Assembly (NCBI RefSeq): GCF_023343835.1
Contig: NC_064434.1
Span: 4,197,505 to 4,261,504, forward strand
Direction of reading: 5' to 3'
Source: Lagopus muta
Lineage: Eukaryota; Chordata; Aves; Galliformes; Phasianidae
DNA: 64,000 bases
Shown: positions 48,123 through 60,575 of the stretch, piece after piece
How positions within the stretch are numbered: the first letter of the stretch is position 1
Layout: every line of letters starts with the position of its first letter
Notes under the pieces: generated by a model
The model's database searches: none
Told to the model about the DNA's origin: nothing
What the model saw: the letters and a program-made list of their open reading frames with translations, nothing else
Program-made: the position numbers and the translations under genes

Positions 48123-49835
48123 TCACAGAATCACAGAATCACCTGGGTTGGAAGGGACCTAAGGATCATGTAGTTCCAACCCCCCTGCCTAGCAGGGCCA
48201 CCAAACATACACATTCAGATCAGGTTGCCCAGGACCCCGTCCAACCTGGCCTTGAACATGTCCAAGGACGGGGCATCCACAACCTCCCTGGGCAGCCCGT
48301 TCCAGGGCCTAACCACTCTCCTAGTAAAGAACTTCCCCCTAACATCCAACCTAAATCTTCCCTCCTTCAACTTAAAACCATTTCCCCTAGTCCTGCTGTT
48401 GTCAGCCCTTTTGAAGAGTTTACTCCCCTCCTGGGTGTAGGTTCCCTTCAGGTATTGATAGGCTGCAATGAGGTCACCCCGCAGCCTTCTCTTCTCCAGG
48501 CTGAACAAGCCCAACTCCCTCAGCCTGTCCTCATAGGGGAGGTGCTCCAGCCCCCTGATCATCTTAGTCGCCCTCCTCTGGACCCTTTCCAAAATCTCTA
48601 TGTCTTTCTTGTACTGAGGGCTCCACACCTGGACACAGTACTCCAGATGGGGCCTCACAAGAGCCGAGTAGAGAGGGACAATCACCTCCCTGTCCCTGCT
48701 GGCCACCCCTCTCCTGATGGAGCCCAGGATCCCATTTGCCTTTCGAGCTGCCAGAGCGCACTGCTGGCTCATGTTCAGTCTCTCGTCCATCAGGACCCCC
48801 AGGTCCTTCTCTGCCGAGCTGCTCTCGAGGACCACTCCTCCCAGCCTGTACAGGTGCCTGGGGTTCTTCCGGCCCAAATGCAAAACCCTGCATTTTGCCG
48901 TGTTGAACCTCATCAGGTTCACCCGAGCCCAGCCCTCCAGCCTGTCGAGGTCCCTCTGAATGGCATCCCTTCCTTCCACCGTATCAACCGCACCACTCAG
49001 CTTGGTGTCGTCAGCAAACTTGCTGAGGGTGCACTCAATTCCCTCATCGATGTCATTAATAAAGATGTTAAAGAGCACCGGTCCCAAGACAGACCCTTGG
49101 GGGACACCACTTGTTACCGGCCTCCACCTGGACATAGAGCCATTGACCACCACCCTCTGTCTGCGGCCTTTCAACCAATTGTTTATCCATCGGGTCGTCC
49201 ACCCATCAAATCCACTTCCCTCCAATTTGGAGATGAGGATGTGGTGGGGGACCGTGTCAAAGGCCTTGCTCAGGTCCAGGTAAATGACATCGGTCGCCTT
49301 CCCTTCGTCCACCAATGCCGTCACTCCATCATAGAAGGCCACAAGATTAGTTAGGCATGACCTTCCTTTGGTGAAGCCGTGCTGGCTGTCTCGGATCACA
49401 TGCTCATTCTTTATGTGACCGAGCATGTTGTCCAGGAGGATCTGTTCCATGATCTTCCCAGGCACGGAGGTGAGACTCACCGGCCTGTAGTTCCCCGGGT
49501 CCTCCCTGCTCCCCTTCTTGTGTATGGGAGTGACGTGACCCTTCCTCCAGTCGTCCGGGACCTCACCTGACAGCCACGACTTCTCAAATATGATGGAGAG
49601 CGGCTCGGCAACCACCTCAGCCAGCTCCTTCAGGACCCTGGGATGCACGCCATCCGGCCCCATAGACTTGTATTCATTCAGTCTAAGGAGGCACTCTCGG
49701 ACTTGCTCTGCCCTTACAGTGGGGAGGGATTTACCTCCTTGGTCCCCACATAGAGGTTTGGTGATACAGGGTTCAGGGACGTGAAAAAGACTAGAATCCT
49801 GGCCACTAGTGAAGACCGAGGTGAAGAACTCCACA
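48123..49835 (-). mobile_element. CR1 non-LTR retrotransposon, 5'-truncated, with open RT frame
   Basis: This is about 1.7 kb of CR1 in antisense to RP1L1. The plus strand starts with the 3' terminal octamer repeat (CACAGAATCACAGAATCACC), then a roughly 90-bp 3' UTR, then the RT frame. The endonuclease domain and the N-terminal half of ORF2 are missing, the usual result of incomplete reverse transcription. CR1 similarity fades at about 49828-49840, which I take as the 5' truncation point. The lack of any stop or frameshift marks it as the youngest CR1 in the window. Confidence 0.93.
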
Positions 49836-49870
49836 ACCTGCTGTGTGCAACTGTGCCAGTGCTCTTCCAT
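48215..49870 (-). CDS. CR1 ORF2 C-terminal part: reverse transcriptase
   Basis: This is an open frame of 551 codons if counted from the first Met, though that Met lies in flanking DNA; true CR1 sequence starts near residue 13. Palm motifs are intact: [10 protein letters not shown] (71-80), motif [10 protein letters not shown] (197-205), motif [20 protein letters not shown] (255-273) and motif C FADD (285-288), the catalytic Asp pair of LINE reverse transcriptases. The thumb and C-terminal region continue to LDGVLGNLI and stop. The protein would copy CR1 RNA at a nicked target, but without its endonuclease and 5' end this copy cannot be autonomous. The surrounding intron is AT-rich, whereas the frame is GC-rich, in line with recent insertion. 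Any plus-strand open frames here are shadows. Confidence 0.9.
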   Translation of the reverse strand: MEEHWHSCTQQVVEFFTSVFTSGQDSSLFHVPEPCITKPLCGDQGGKSLPTVRAEQVRECLLRLNEYKSMGPDGVHPRVLKELAEVVAEPLSIIFEKSWLSGEVPDDWRKGHVTPIHKKGSREDPGNYRPVSLTSVPGKIMEQILLDNMLGHIKNEHVIRDSQHGFTKGRSCLTNLVAFYDGVTALVDEGKATDVIYLDLSKAFDTVPHHILISKLEGSGFDGWTTRWINNWLKGRRQRVVVNGSMSRWRPVTSGVPQGSVLGPVLFNIFINDIDEGIECTLSKFADDTKLSGAVDTVEGRDAIQRDLDRLEGWARVNLMRFNTAKCRVLHLGRKNPRHLYRLGGVVLESSSAEKDLGVLMDERLNMSQQCALAARKANGILGSIRRGVASRDREVIVPLYSALVRPHLEYCVQVWSPQYKKDIEILERVQRRATKMIRGLEHLPYEDRLRELGLFSLEKRRLRGDLIAAYQYLKGTYTQEGSKLFKRADNSRTRGNGFKLKEGRFRLDVRGKFFTRRVVRPWNGLPREVVDAPSLDMFKARLDGVLGNLI

Positions 49871-52800
49871 CCTCGAAATAAAGAAGCTTTCCCTCTAGGA
49901 AATGTGATTATTGCTGTCTTTAATGAGAAAGATTTTAAAGTTTTTGTTTTACCATTCTTCATTTTAATCATTTACCTTTTGCTTTCCAGCAGTTCTTACT
50001 GCTTATTCATTTATGTTAGTACTTAATGGAGATTATAGCCTGGACTGGAGTGCAAAGCATTTTTGAACAACAACAACAGAAAAAAATCATTCAGTCTTGT
50101 TTTTTTTCAGTCTCTCCCTTTTGTAAGCATTTTCTCAACTACTTCTATTCTTCTGCCTGGGTTTTCTTGTCGTGCCTCATCCTCAAGATCTCTGCTCCCT
50201 ATGTACAGTTCCTTGTGTCCCCAAGTTTTCACTAGATACTAAGAGTCATCTTGAAGAGTGAAAATGACAAATTTATCATACCTTTTGGGGCAATTTTCCT
50301 CAAATTATCTCCTTCAGCTGCTGCTGAAGATTAATTTTGACTATATGTCTTACCTTTATACTTCTGTTTATGTTCTCTTCTAGTGACAGTGAATCATGCC
50401 TTCATTCTTCCATGACTATTCAAAGATGTATATATGCCTCATAGTTCTTGGGTAGTTATTTTTGCTGCTCTCTATGTTCTCTACATATAATAATTAAAAT
50501 TCTCTTCTAATAATTTTGTTTGCTTCTTTTAGCTTCTTTTACTGTGTGCCTATGCACATTTTTGAAAGCCTTTTTACAGAGACCCCTATTTCCTGGAAAG
50601 GGGAGAGAGGGGATAAAGGTTGCTCAGAAGGCACTGCTTCCTATTTACCACCATCTGATGTCACAGGCCAACATAATAAAATAGGAGGCACATCAGAGCA
50701 GCCCTTATAACTCTTGACATGCATTCCTGTGATATGACAGATGAGCTTAATAACAGTGAGATTTATTCCTGAGCAATGAATCTGGAATGCTGCTTGATTG
50801 ACTTTGTATTTGTCTGGCTTAAAGTAATACTATTCATAGCATTGAATAGCAGATTCGGAGTCTTTTTTGCTAACATTTTTTTCCTTAACATATTGAAAAT
50901 CAAAGAGATGAACCCTCTCCTGCAGATGAATCAGTGTATTTTTCTATCAATGAAAGTACTGCTTGTAGACCTAAGAGCATTGCCCCTTCAGTCTGCTTTT
51001 GTTTTCTTCTACTACTGGAACTCCAGATCTAAATTAAAATCTTAAGTGAAATCATCTCTGGAACAGAATGCATGGTTAGCTTATATTATCCCAGTGCCTC
51101 TGTTTTAATTTCTTTACCATCCTGAGTAAACACGGAACGCTTCAAAATTACACATTTTATTTTCCTTCTATGTCTTTATGTGGATATAAACATGGAAAAG
51201 GCTTGTTGGGCTTGTTTTGTGTTCCTTTCATGCAGCATTTAATTCAATTGTAACTCAAGGAAATAACAATTTCGAGCAGCAAATCTCACTAGCTTTTGTA
51301 CATCAGTACTTTTTCTCAACTTGTCTCATTTATTTTTATGACTTTCATTCTGCCTTTTATCTTTTTTTTTTTCTTTTTTCTTTCTTTCCAAAATTATCTG
51401 TAGTCTGAAGTTTCAGTTGGGAAGGGAAAAATGCTAGTGAGTTCATGAAGCCAACGGGCTAAATATTGTACCTCTTTTTTCCCCTATCGAAAAAAGTCAG
51501 CAGAAGGTCATGGGTGGTTATGCACAATCCTATGTCTAAAGGTGGTAGTGTAGATTCAAGATCCATTGGAAGCCAGCAGAGATCTTACTTTCAGGATCAG
51601 ATTATTTTGCTGTTATTTTCCCTTTTCCTTTTGATGCCAGCTGTTTTCTTACCTCTCACATTTTGAAAGTAGTACTTTACAAGCTTTTGGGGAAGGCCAG
51701 ACTCTTTGCCAGTTGTTTCTTCTATAGCCTGAATTATGGGGCTTTAATTGCTCCGAGGTTTGAAAATTCTTCCAGTGCTATAAATTCACAATTAACTTTT
51801 GATAATCACAAAAGAATCCTCAGGTCAGTAGAAAAACTAATTGAAAGAGACTGATTCCAGTGTCAGCATAATTACAAAGGGATTCTGTTGGAGTTTGCAC
51901 AGTTGAATTTTTGTTCTGTTTCCCGAAGCTTTGAATTGGGTGAAACCAATAATTTGTATATTGACAGTAAATTGGATTTTGTGCCTACTGGAAAAATGAG
52001 CTACCCCTGCTGAACTGAGTAGGTGTTTAAGGGTCTGTGCACTGATTTCAACGGAGTCTGAACACTCTCTTCTTGAGCTGGCAGTTGTTCCTCTTATCAG
52101 TTTCTAAATCATAATAAATTGATGACTGTGGTGTTGGAACAAAATTTATTTTGCTTTTAGCCTAGCAAAAAAGTTAATTTTCCTGCAAGGGTAAATAATA
52201 TAGCACCTTTCAGTTCTAGTTGTTGTTTTCAAGGTGACTAACTGGACCAGCATTTTAATACCCAAATAGAGAAATCTGTTAATTAGGTTATCATTAATAT
52301 GTCATTAACTTGCCAGTTAAACTTTGTGTGAGTTTGTGCACTAAGAAGTAGATATGCCTAGGCTTATTTCTTCTAATCTTATCACCTTAGTAGGCATACA
52401 GGACGGGGATCATTTTGCCTGTTGGAAGTAATTGTCTCTTATGTTTTGTTTCTCAATAGAGAAAGATGAGAAGACTTTCTCAGCCCAGTCACCTAAAATT
52501 AGGAGAGATTGACCTAGGAACAATTATTCATACACTTGCTTTAAAGTCCTGCAAATATTTGAACATTAGCAAACACAAGACACGGGATACTACATCTGAC
52601 AATCTCTTACTTGGTGAGCCAGTTGAAAATTGCAGCTTAGCTCATTTTTGCTAGGGATATTAGCTCTAAAAAGAATCTGTTATGCTACTAAGAATAGACA
52701 TCTCAGTAACAAAACATAGAACAAAAAACATGTAGGTTTCCATCTCCATCGGACATATTTTCATCTCTGTTATGGGAAGTTATCATGCAAACCATTGTAC

Positions 52801-53899
52801 AGCCTTTCTCCTTGGGTCAGACCACAGAAGAGTGAACCCTATGTGCATATTCCCACTGCCTGCCTCTAGAGAGGGAAGAAAGTGTCTTGGGGCAAAGAGA
52901 TGGAGATCACAGAAATACCAGAAATCCTCACAAACATTTAAAATAAAGAAGTAACGTGTAGGATTATGTGACAGCAACTGCACACTACTAGAGGATTTCC
53001 CTTGCAAATGTGAGTCCTCCAGGAACCACCAGCTGAACGCTCATTAGAACTTGTTTAAGCCACAGGAAGCCAGAAACACAGCTGTGTCTCTAGCTGCAGA
53101 TCTCGTGACTTCTGGACTTACTTGAATCATTAGGCCATCCTTTTACTGGCTGTCTTTATATAAAAACAAAACCCAAACAAATTCTTCCTTAAAATCCAAT
53201 CCTCTTTCTTGCATGGCATTTGAAACCACATTGTGTTATGGCAAATAGTTCACATAGTTTATGGCTACTGGTGGCAATTACCATGAGCTGCTCCAATGGG
53301 ACTTATCAGCCATCAGAAGAGTTTTCCAAGGGATGTGGCTAGCTTTGTGTTTGCTGGAGCCCGGCCAAGACTTGGATATGTTTTTTCGTAGGCACACAAG
53401 ACTGACTGTAAGTTATTATATTTGATGACCAGAAAGACTGTGTTTCTCTAAAAGAGAAATCATTATGGAACACAAGAAAGTTTCCTTGAGGGATGAATTA
53501 CTGTGCAAGTTAATCAGAGACAGTCCTGACTGAAGGAATGCTTCCCTAGGCATCACTCACTGGAGAATGTAAAGGATTAGCCATTAGAAACTCCTTGGAG
53601 GTTGGGACCTTCATTTTTCTTCCGTGTTTGTGTAGAGTTAGGAATGAGAGACAAAAGGAGCTGTGTCAAAACTAACCATTCTCAAACAAATCAAGCAAGC
53701 TTTGGCAGTAGACAGTTGTAGCAGAAAGGCACATATAAGTGATTCTTTCCTTCATGTATCATCCCAGCCTTAGGCAGCCTGAAGACCTACGTCAGAGCAC
53801 CTACTCTGATCCTGAGACCACATGGAACTATCTAGCCATACCCATTTGGTGGGTGTTCCAAAATATCCCCTTACCTGCAAAACTAGATGCCTACATCCA

Positions 53900-54086
53900 A
53901 GCTACCTATATGGAGCACTGCAACAGGTTGCCCAAAGAGGCTCTGGAGTCTCCCTCCTTGGAGATCTTCAAAATCCATCTGGTCTTGAGCAACCTGCTCT
54001 GGGTGGCTCTGCTGGAGCACGATGGGACCAGGTGGACCTAGAGGTCCCTTCCAACCTCAGCCATTCTTCAACTTTGTGATTCTGTG
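53900..54086 (+). mobile_element. CR1 3'-end fragment
   Basis: CAACAGGTTGCCCAAAGAGG, then GGACCTAGAGGTCCCTTCCA and TTTGTGATTCTGTG. It is a subfamily with the phrase GAGCAACCTGCTCTGG, distinct from the main group. Confidence 0.85.
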
Positions 54087-55730
54087 GAAAGCTCCTTGTC
54101 ATGTGCTGAATCCCATATCTTCCCAGGAACTGCGTGAGAGTGCAGGTGGTTCATCCAGGCTTTAAACACATAAAAGGCTATTCTAGTAATGTAATAGTAC
54201 TGGCAACTATATCACAGTGCTCTGGATCCAAAGCTGTTTAATTTACTACCAAAGACAGAAGCTTTATTTTTAGTTGTTATTAGTAAAGGTATTATCCTGA
54301 CTTCTATTACTAAATCATTCTTGGTAATAATGACTGTATCTGCAGTGACCTTAGGGTATAGGGCAAGGAAACAGGCTTGTCTGACATATTTCCTGACTCC
54401 TGACATATTTCCTACACATCCTTATAGCCATTTCTAGGATATCTGCAGGCATCCTCAAGGCTGCTCACATTTGTCTACCAAGCTCATCTATCTTAAAGAT
54501 AGGTGTCATCGAGACCCTGATGGAAGAGGGAAATGTGATACATGAAGGCAAATGCTTAAAGGTTTAAATGAGAGAAGAAAGGTGATTGTTTCCCTTCTTG
54601 GAATAGTTAATTTTCTCATTCCGTGTTGCCATATTCTCTGTGACACTTGTTTTTGTGCTGTGTTCAGATATGAATGATTGCAATCAATTTCAGACCCTCA
54701 TCTGGTGCAAACCATTGTTATCAAGTGAACTGTACCATTTTCCACCCACCATGTGGGTGACTCATGGTCTGAAAACAAACCACAGGTTTCAGGTTCAATA
54801 TTCTCTGATTCCATGCCAAAACCACAAACACTCCAATGAGATTTACACAAGCGATCTGTAAACCTCATCAAAACTTTCCATGAACCTGATCCATAAGAAG
54901 ACACGTATCCAGGTGTGTTTTATGAACCTTTGAGATGCCCTGAATTCATTTGGCCCATTGCCTTACAAGATGCAGTTAAATGGACTCCGTGTGCTAGCCT
55001 CTTTCTTATCTAACATGTACCAAATCTAATGCTCTCTTATCTATCATTTACCAAATGCAAATGATTCCCTTAGCCTGAGGAGATTTTGTTCTTTCAATAA
55101 TAATGTAGCAAAGTGTAATTACTTTCTAATTCTTTTGAATTTAATCCGATACTACTGTTGAGTACATGCAATAATATTTGTTAGCATTATGCTTCCATTT
55201 ATTTATTTACCTAGAGTGCAAAGAATAGCAGAATTCTACCCTCTCCTGGAAAAACTGTGAATATTCTTTTAGCAATTTAAGTAGAGATCACTGATTCTGG
55301 AAATAATTTTTTCAAGAAAAGCAGTTTTTTAAAAATATATCTAGTTTTCCAAATACAGATTTAGCAGTTTTTGGCAAATGTGAAAAAGAAAACAGAACGT
55401 CTTTCACGTTTTCATTAATTTGTTTCTTCCTTTGGACTATGAGCAGAGAATCCAAAGCATTCTACTTCAACTCAGCGAGGTCTAGTTCTCTTTTGATGGG
55501 CATCTTTTCTGAGATAAATCTGCCTAATATCAGGAAGATAATTCTACTGTGCTGCCAATTTCAAATCTGTAGTAGAAGCTTAGCAAACTGGGGTTAATAG
55601 TCTGGCCTTGATAAAAATAATACTCCTGTCCCATTAAAACAAAGTTTCCAGCTAGATTTTTTTTTTCTTTTTTGCCCTTTTTACTCCAGAAATTGACCAT
55701 CATAGGCTGTATTCTTAGTTTTCAATGAAG

Positions 55731-55757
55731 TTCTTAGTATTCTTAGTATTCTTAGTG
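55731..55757 (+). repeat. 9-bp tandem repeat (TTCTTAGTA)3
   Basis: Three units of TTCTTAGTA, the last ending in G; a related ATTCTTAGTT lies at 55711-55720. Confidence 0.8.
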
Positions 55758-57725
55758 CTCAGTGAAGAAAAATGCTTCATGTAAGAAGTGCTCAGGATGG
55801 TAAGACCATGGAGTGGTGCCATACTGGGCCCTGTGGGCACTCTGTGGGCTTGATCTAGAAGCAATAGGTCTATATACTCAGTCCCAGTGTTTCTCTGTAC
55901 AGCTAGTTGGAGCACATCTATACTGTGCTCCCGTCCTCCTTCAGTTTCCAGCTGTGTACATTTCTTACGTAGAAAGAGAAAGCTTTGAGAACTTCTGGTC
56001 ACAGGGAAGAACTCAAACTCATGAATCCCCACAGAATCAGTCATAAAAAGGCTAATCATAAGAACAAAAAGCTTATTATTTTTCAACATTTGTCAACTTT
56101 TAAGCTAAGCCTATCCTTGGAAAGCATGCGGTCATGCACTTTGTGAAGTTTGTCTTATTAGTTTTAAATGTTGGTTGTAGCTATTTAATGAACCTGGTGT
56201 CAAAGAAGCAGGTGGCAAACTGATGGTCCTGTAAGTATATCAGCATATCAGTATATCAGAAAGTGGAAAATATCTGCAGGAGAAACTTTTCAAGAAATAT
56301 TTGGTCTCTTGTATGCTGAAGTTTGCCCTCTTAACAGAAATTTCATCTGTTTCTCTGGCCGATTCACGGTAAGTAAATTCTTCAGTGTCAGACCTTGTTT
56401 TGAGCTGATGGAGTGGCTGGGTAAGGGAAAGGCCATAACAAGCTTGTGTGTGACTTTGGCTTGATGTGGAGATCTCATGACTCCATCCAGAACCCACAGG
56501 AAGTCCTAAGAAAGACATTCACAGTATTCATCAGCAGCTTTCTCTTCTTCTGCAGAGGTAGTAACCACAGCATTTCTCATCTGATCCTAGCAGCTTGTCC
56601 AACCAGATGAACCAGACCGTAAATCAGTTTTCTTCCCCTTTCTTCACCTGTTTCTCAAGAACTTTCCTTTCCTCTTCCTTTCCCTTATTCTTTGTGGTAT
56701 ATTTTTTTCCTTCTGATTCCCAAACAATTTCCAATGGCCACCAAACTTCTGATTGCAGTATTTCTCCTGCACTGCTGAGGAACTTGTTCATCCAAGGTAT
56801 TTCCAGAACCAAACTCAGAGCATTTTCTTTATGCCTGCTCAAAGTGCCAGATGCAGGGAAAATGCATCTTTGAGTCCTCAAGAGCAAGCTGCCAGGTAAA
56901 CATGATCTTTACCTTGTTGAGGGAGGAAGCAGAGAAGTGCATTATTACTCCAGATTTCAAATATTTTACTTTGACTGGTTGAGCGCTTCATGGCCTGATT
57001 TCCAGATCACAACTCCCAAAGATGTCACTTTTCATGCAGTTCTACACAATGGTCAAAACTAAAACCTAGAGAGCACATAGGAAAGTCTTCCTGCAGCCCA
57101 TGTCTGGGCAATTCTCGTAGGCTAATGTTTTGAGAAGTGTTACTATGACCAATCATCTCTTATTAGTGAATCTCTTTGGCATCTGAGCTAATGGACAGGC
57201 CCACACTCCCCAGATATAATTAGCAAATAAAGGTAGTAGCATAATATGCTTAGAAGATCATCTGCTACTACAGGAGCCTAGGATACTGGCATCTCTCCTG
57301 TTTCCTGCACATGGATTTTGAGATTCTAGATTTCATATAGCCCCTAGGAGATCACAATATTGATGTGCCATGGAAAAGAAAGATAATGTGTAGTGTTTTC
57401 TGGACTAATCTGGTGAATGCTACCATTTGCGCAGGATTAGACACATTTCTATGCTTCAGTTCCCTATTTTGAATTCAATATTAGCTTTTGCTCTGCCTCT
57501 CTCCTCACGTGACAGGAGAGACTTCTGGCTGCTCGTCAGATACACACCCTGCCACGTCCAAGAGGCCCACCAGCCTTTTCCCAATTGGCAAATGGGGCGT
57601 TCTACGGCAGCAGGGCGTGCAGAGGGTTGGCCATGCTGATGTCAGTGAAAGCGAGGTCAAGTAATGCACTTTCCTGTACCTTCCACCTTTCTTTCTTCCG
57701 CTAATTTGCTAATATGTATGTGGGC

Positions 57726-57745
57726 ATGGGGTGGCAACGCCCCAT
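57726..57745 (+). repeat. 8-bp hairpin with GCAA tetraloop
   Basis: ATGGGGTG-GCAA-CGCCCCAT pairs fully if one G-U wobble is allowed. GCAA is a GNRA-class loop. It is short enough to be chance. Confidence 0.5.
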
Positions 57746-60376
57746 TACTCACATTCTGACCAACAGATTAGCATAGCTTTAAAAAACCACTCCCCAGAAG
57801 CACCTCTCTCATTCCTCCAGTGCAATACCGGAGAAGAGAAAACGGGTTCTTCAAATTAATAAAATATAAAATTCATTACTACTAAACTCCAATCCAGATC
57901 CTATATTGCCCTGCATTACATACAGTACGACTACAAAACAGAAAGGTTATCTTGTAAATCTGAATGAAAAACAAGAAGGAACAGATGAAAGAACTCAAGG
58001 AAATGGGGCAATGAGTCAGCATGAGAAGCAATGAACTCAGCCCGTTAGCCTCTTCTTCATCATGCCTGTTACAAGTTTTTCCTGTTTCTCTCTCACATCT
58101 CAGTACTTTGGAAAATTGACCATCTTATGGACTTGTGATCTCATCCATATCTTGCATTATTTCCCCATTTGGACTTTCTCTCCCTGACTCCTTCACATGC
58201 CTTTTGTTGGCTGGCAGCCAGTAAAGGGAATGCAAAGTGTACATCCTGCTGTTTACCTTCATCAGGAACTGGTATTTTTATTCAGCTTCTGAGATGAGTA
58301 CAGCTTCCATGAGTTCTTTCTTCTCTGGTATAAAGCAGAGGGCAGCATGTTCTCTACACAGAGAAATCTTTAAATTAGAGCTATTTTGCTTGTTCTTCTT
58401 CTGTTTTCAGTATTGATGACTGTTGCATTATTAATTGTGTTGCAGTAGCACCTAGAGGTGCTTGCTGAGATCACAGCCCCTTTGTTACTGTTCAGTTCCT
58501 GGTGTACTTATGGAGACAATTCATTCTCCAATGGATCAAAACTAGACTGAGGAAAGAGATGTAGTTCAGAAGAAATGATGTCTCTACATTTCTGCCTCAC
58601 ACAGTAGTTGCCTTCCCAATGTGGTTGAAGTTAATGTCTATTAATTTATTTCTTTAAATAACACCTAAGTGTTTTGAACCAATCGATACAGCCCACAGTG
58701 ACATGGATTTCTTGTGCTATGCATAATGAAGAAGAAAACAAAACTTCTACTGCTTTGCAAAATCGCAGTTATATCATCAGAAGTTAAAAGAATTCAACAG
58801 AAGCAATGAACATTGCCAAAACTTCCCTGGAAGATCCTGTGCATGTAGGTTTAAAGCGCAGCAAACTAAGGTTTTGTATTTTTTTCACGTGCCCTGAACC
58901 CAACACCTGATCTTTAGGAGACCACCGTGGTTTCTGGACCAGAAGTTGACTGGTCAGAGCAAAGATCATTCAACAGAAATAAGCATTAGCATCAAGATTT
59001 TTGCTTTCTGGCCCAGAACTTCCCTCACAACCTCCAGAATTCACTTTGTTCTTGATTGATGTAGAGGTCAATAAAGAGGTCTTGATTTATTCCAGTGGGA
59101 TTTGGATCTGGCCCTGCTGTGGGACTGGGAGGCATCATTTCATTCCTATGAGTTACACAATGAAACTTCAGTAAGAGTCAGTTTCAGCCCACTGAGAGAC
59201 AACTGCTAGACATTCCCTTTAAATTTTGTTCAGAGCAGTTTATATCTGCATTTCAAGTGCCTTGAACTGTTAGTAGTCCTTACCCTGAGGTCATATGATA
59301 GGGTAACTACATTGAGGGAATTCACAGAAGGGCTTGGAACAGAGAGATTCAAAGGAACTCCTTCCTAACCCCCCAAAGAACTTTATTATAAGCCTTTTGT
59401 TTCCTTCTAATTTATTCCTAACTCTTCATTATCACAGATTAGAGTATGCTTGCAGATGCCATAGTCACGGATTAAGCTTGCACATGAAGACAGTTCTCTA
59501 ATTGTCACTATGTAAATGTACTAGATGCATCCTTGGGTTTCAGGTGGTAGTCTGATGAGACACAGGTCTCGTATTTATCTTGAATCCTCTCTGCCATCTT
59601 GTCATAGAGATACCCTTGAGATACCATCTCAAACTGCTCTAGTCATCTACATTAACATAACTGCATTTAACTGGTTGATTTTTTTCTCTAGAGATAAGCA
59701 TGCCTAGAGGGGAATATATCACCTGTATCAGGTGGCTTTCCTGAGGCCAACAACCTACCCTCCAGAAATACTAACTGCTCTCCACCAAGTATGCAAGAAA
59801 TCTAAACGGTATAAGATGACTCTTATCGTCAAGTTCATGGCGAAACTAGAGGGAAGAGCATTCTCTTCTCCATCACACTTCTTTCAGGTGATGACCAGAT
59901 TTTGAAAGTTTGCTGTCAGCTGTCTTTGTTTTAAAAGACTGTGTTGAACTGAGATGCAATACTGTTTTCACATAATAGAGTATCCTGGCATGGGTATTTA
60001 AGAATCTTGCTGTGGCAGCCCAAAGGAAGTGGGAAATCTGTTTGCCAGTAGGATTTCCTTACAGGTTCCTGCTCAGAAAAGATAATAGCATCTCTGAGCA
60101 AAGAGAAGATGAATGTTGGAAGAAATCTGTGGAGTCCAATCGGTAGCTGCCATTTTAATTTATTGGGTCTGACCTCCCACTTTCTCCTCTGTATTAAAAT
60201 AAAACATCAACAATTTAAGGTTTTATTAAGTGACTTTTTTAGAATGGAGCACATCCTACCCCGCTGGCATTTATTTTTTCTCCACTGATTGTGATTACTA
60301 AAGCAGATAAGACACCATACTGCTTATCAGGTTGGCGCCTACGTGACAGCAGCAACAACATACCCTGCAACAAATT

Positions 60377-60575
60377 ACAGAATCGCAGGAATGCTGAGGT
60401 GAGATGAGACCTCTGGAGGTCATCTTGTCCAACTCCTCTATTCAAACCACAGCTAGAGCAGGTTGCTCAGGACCGTGTCCAGCTGGATATCTCACAGGAT
60501 GGCAACTGTGCATGCCTGAGCAACCTGTTCCAGTGTTTAATCACTCTCATGATGATTTTTTCCTTATGCTTAAGT
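60377..60575 (-). mobile_element. CR1 3'-end fragment
   Basis: CAGAATCGCAGGAATGCTGA, GATGAGACCTCTGGAGGTCA and TCTTGTCCAACTCC, then GAGCAACCTGTTCCAGTGTT. It is a diverged reverse-complement copy. Confidence 0.82.

Noticed and set aside
48455..49354. 299-codon plus-strand frame
   Set aside because: It is antisense to the CR1 reverse transcriptase frame, whose motifs are unambiguous on the minus strand.
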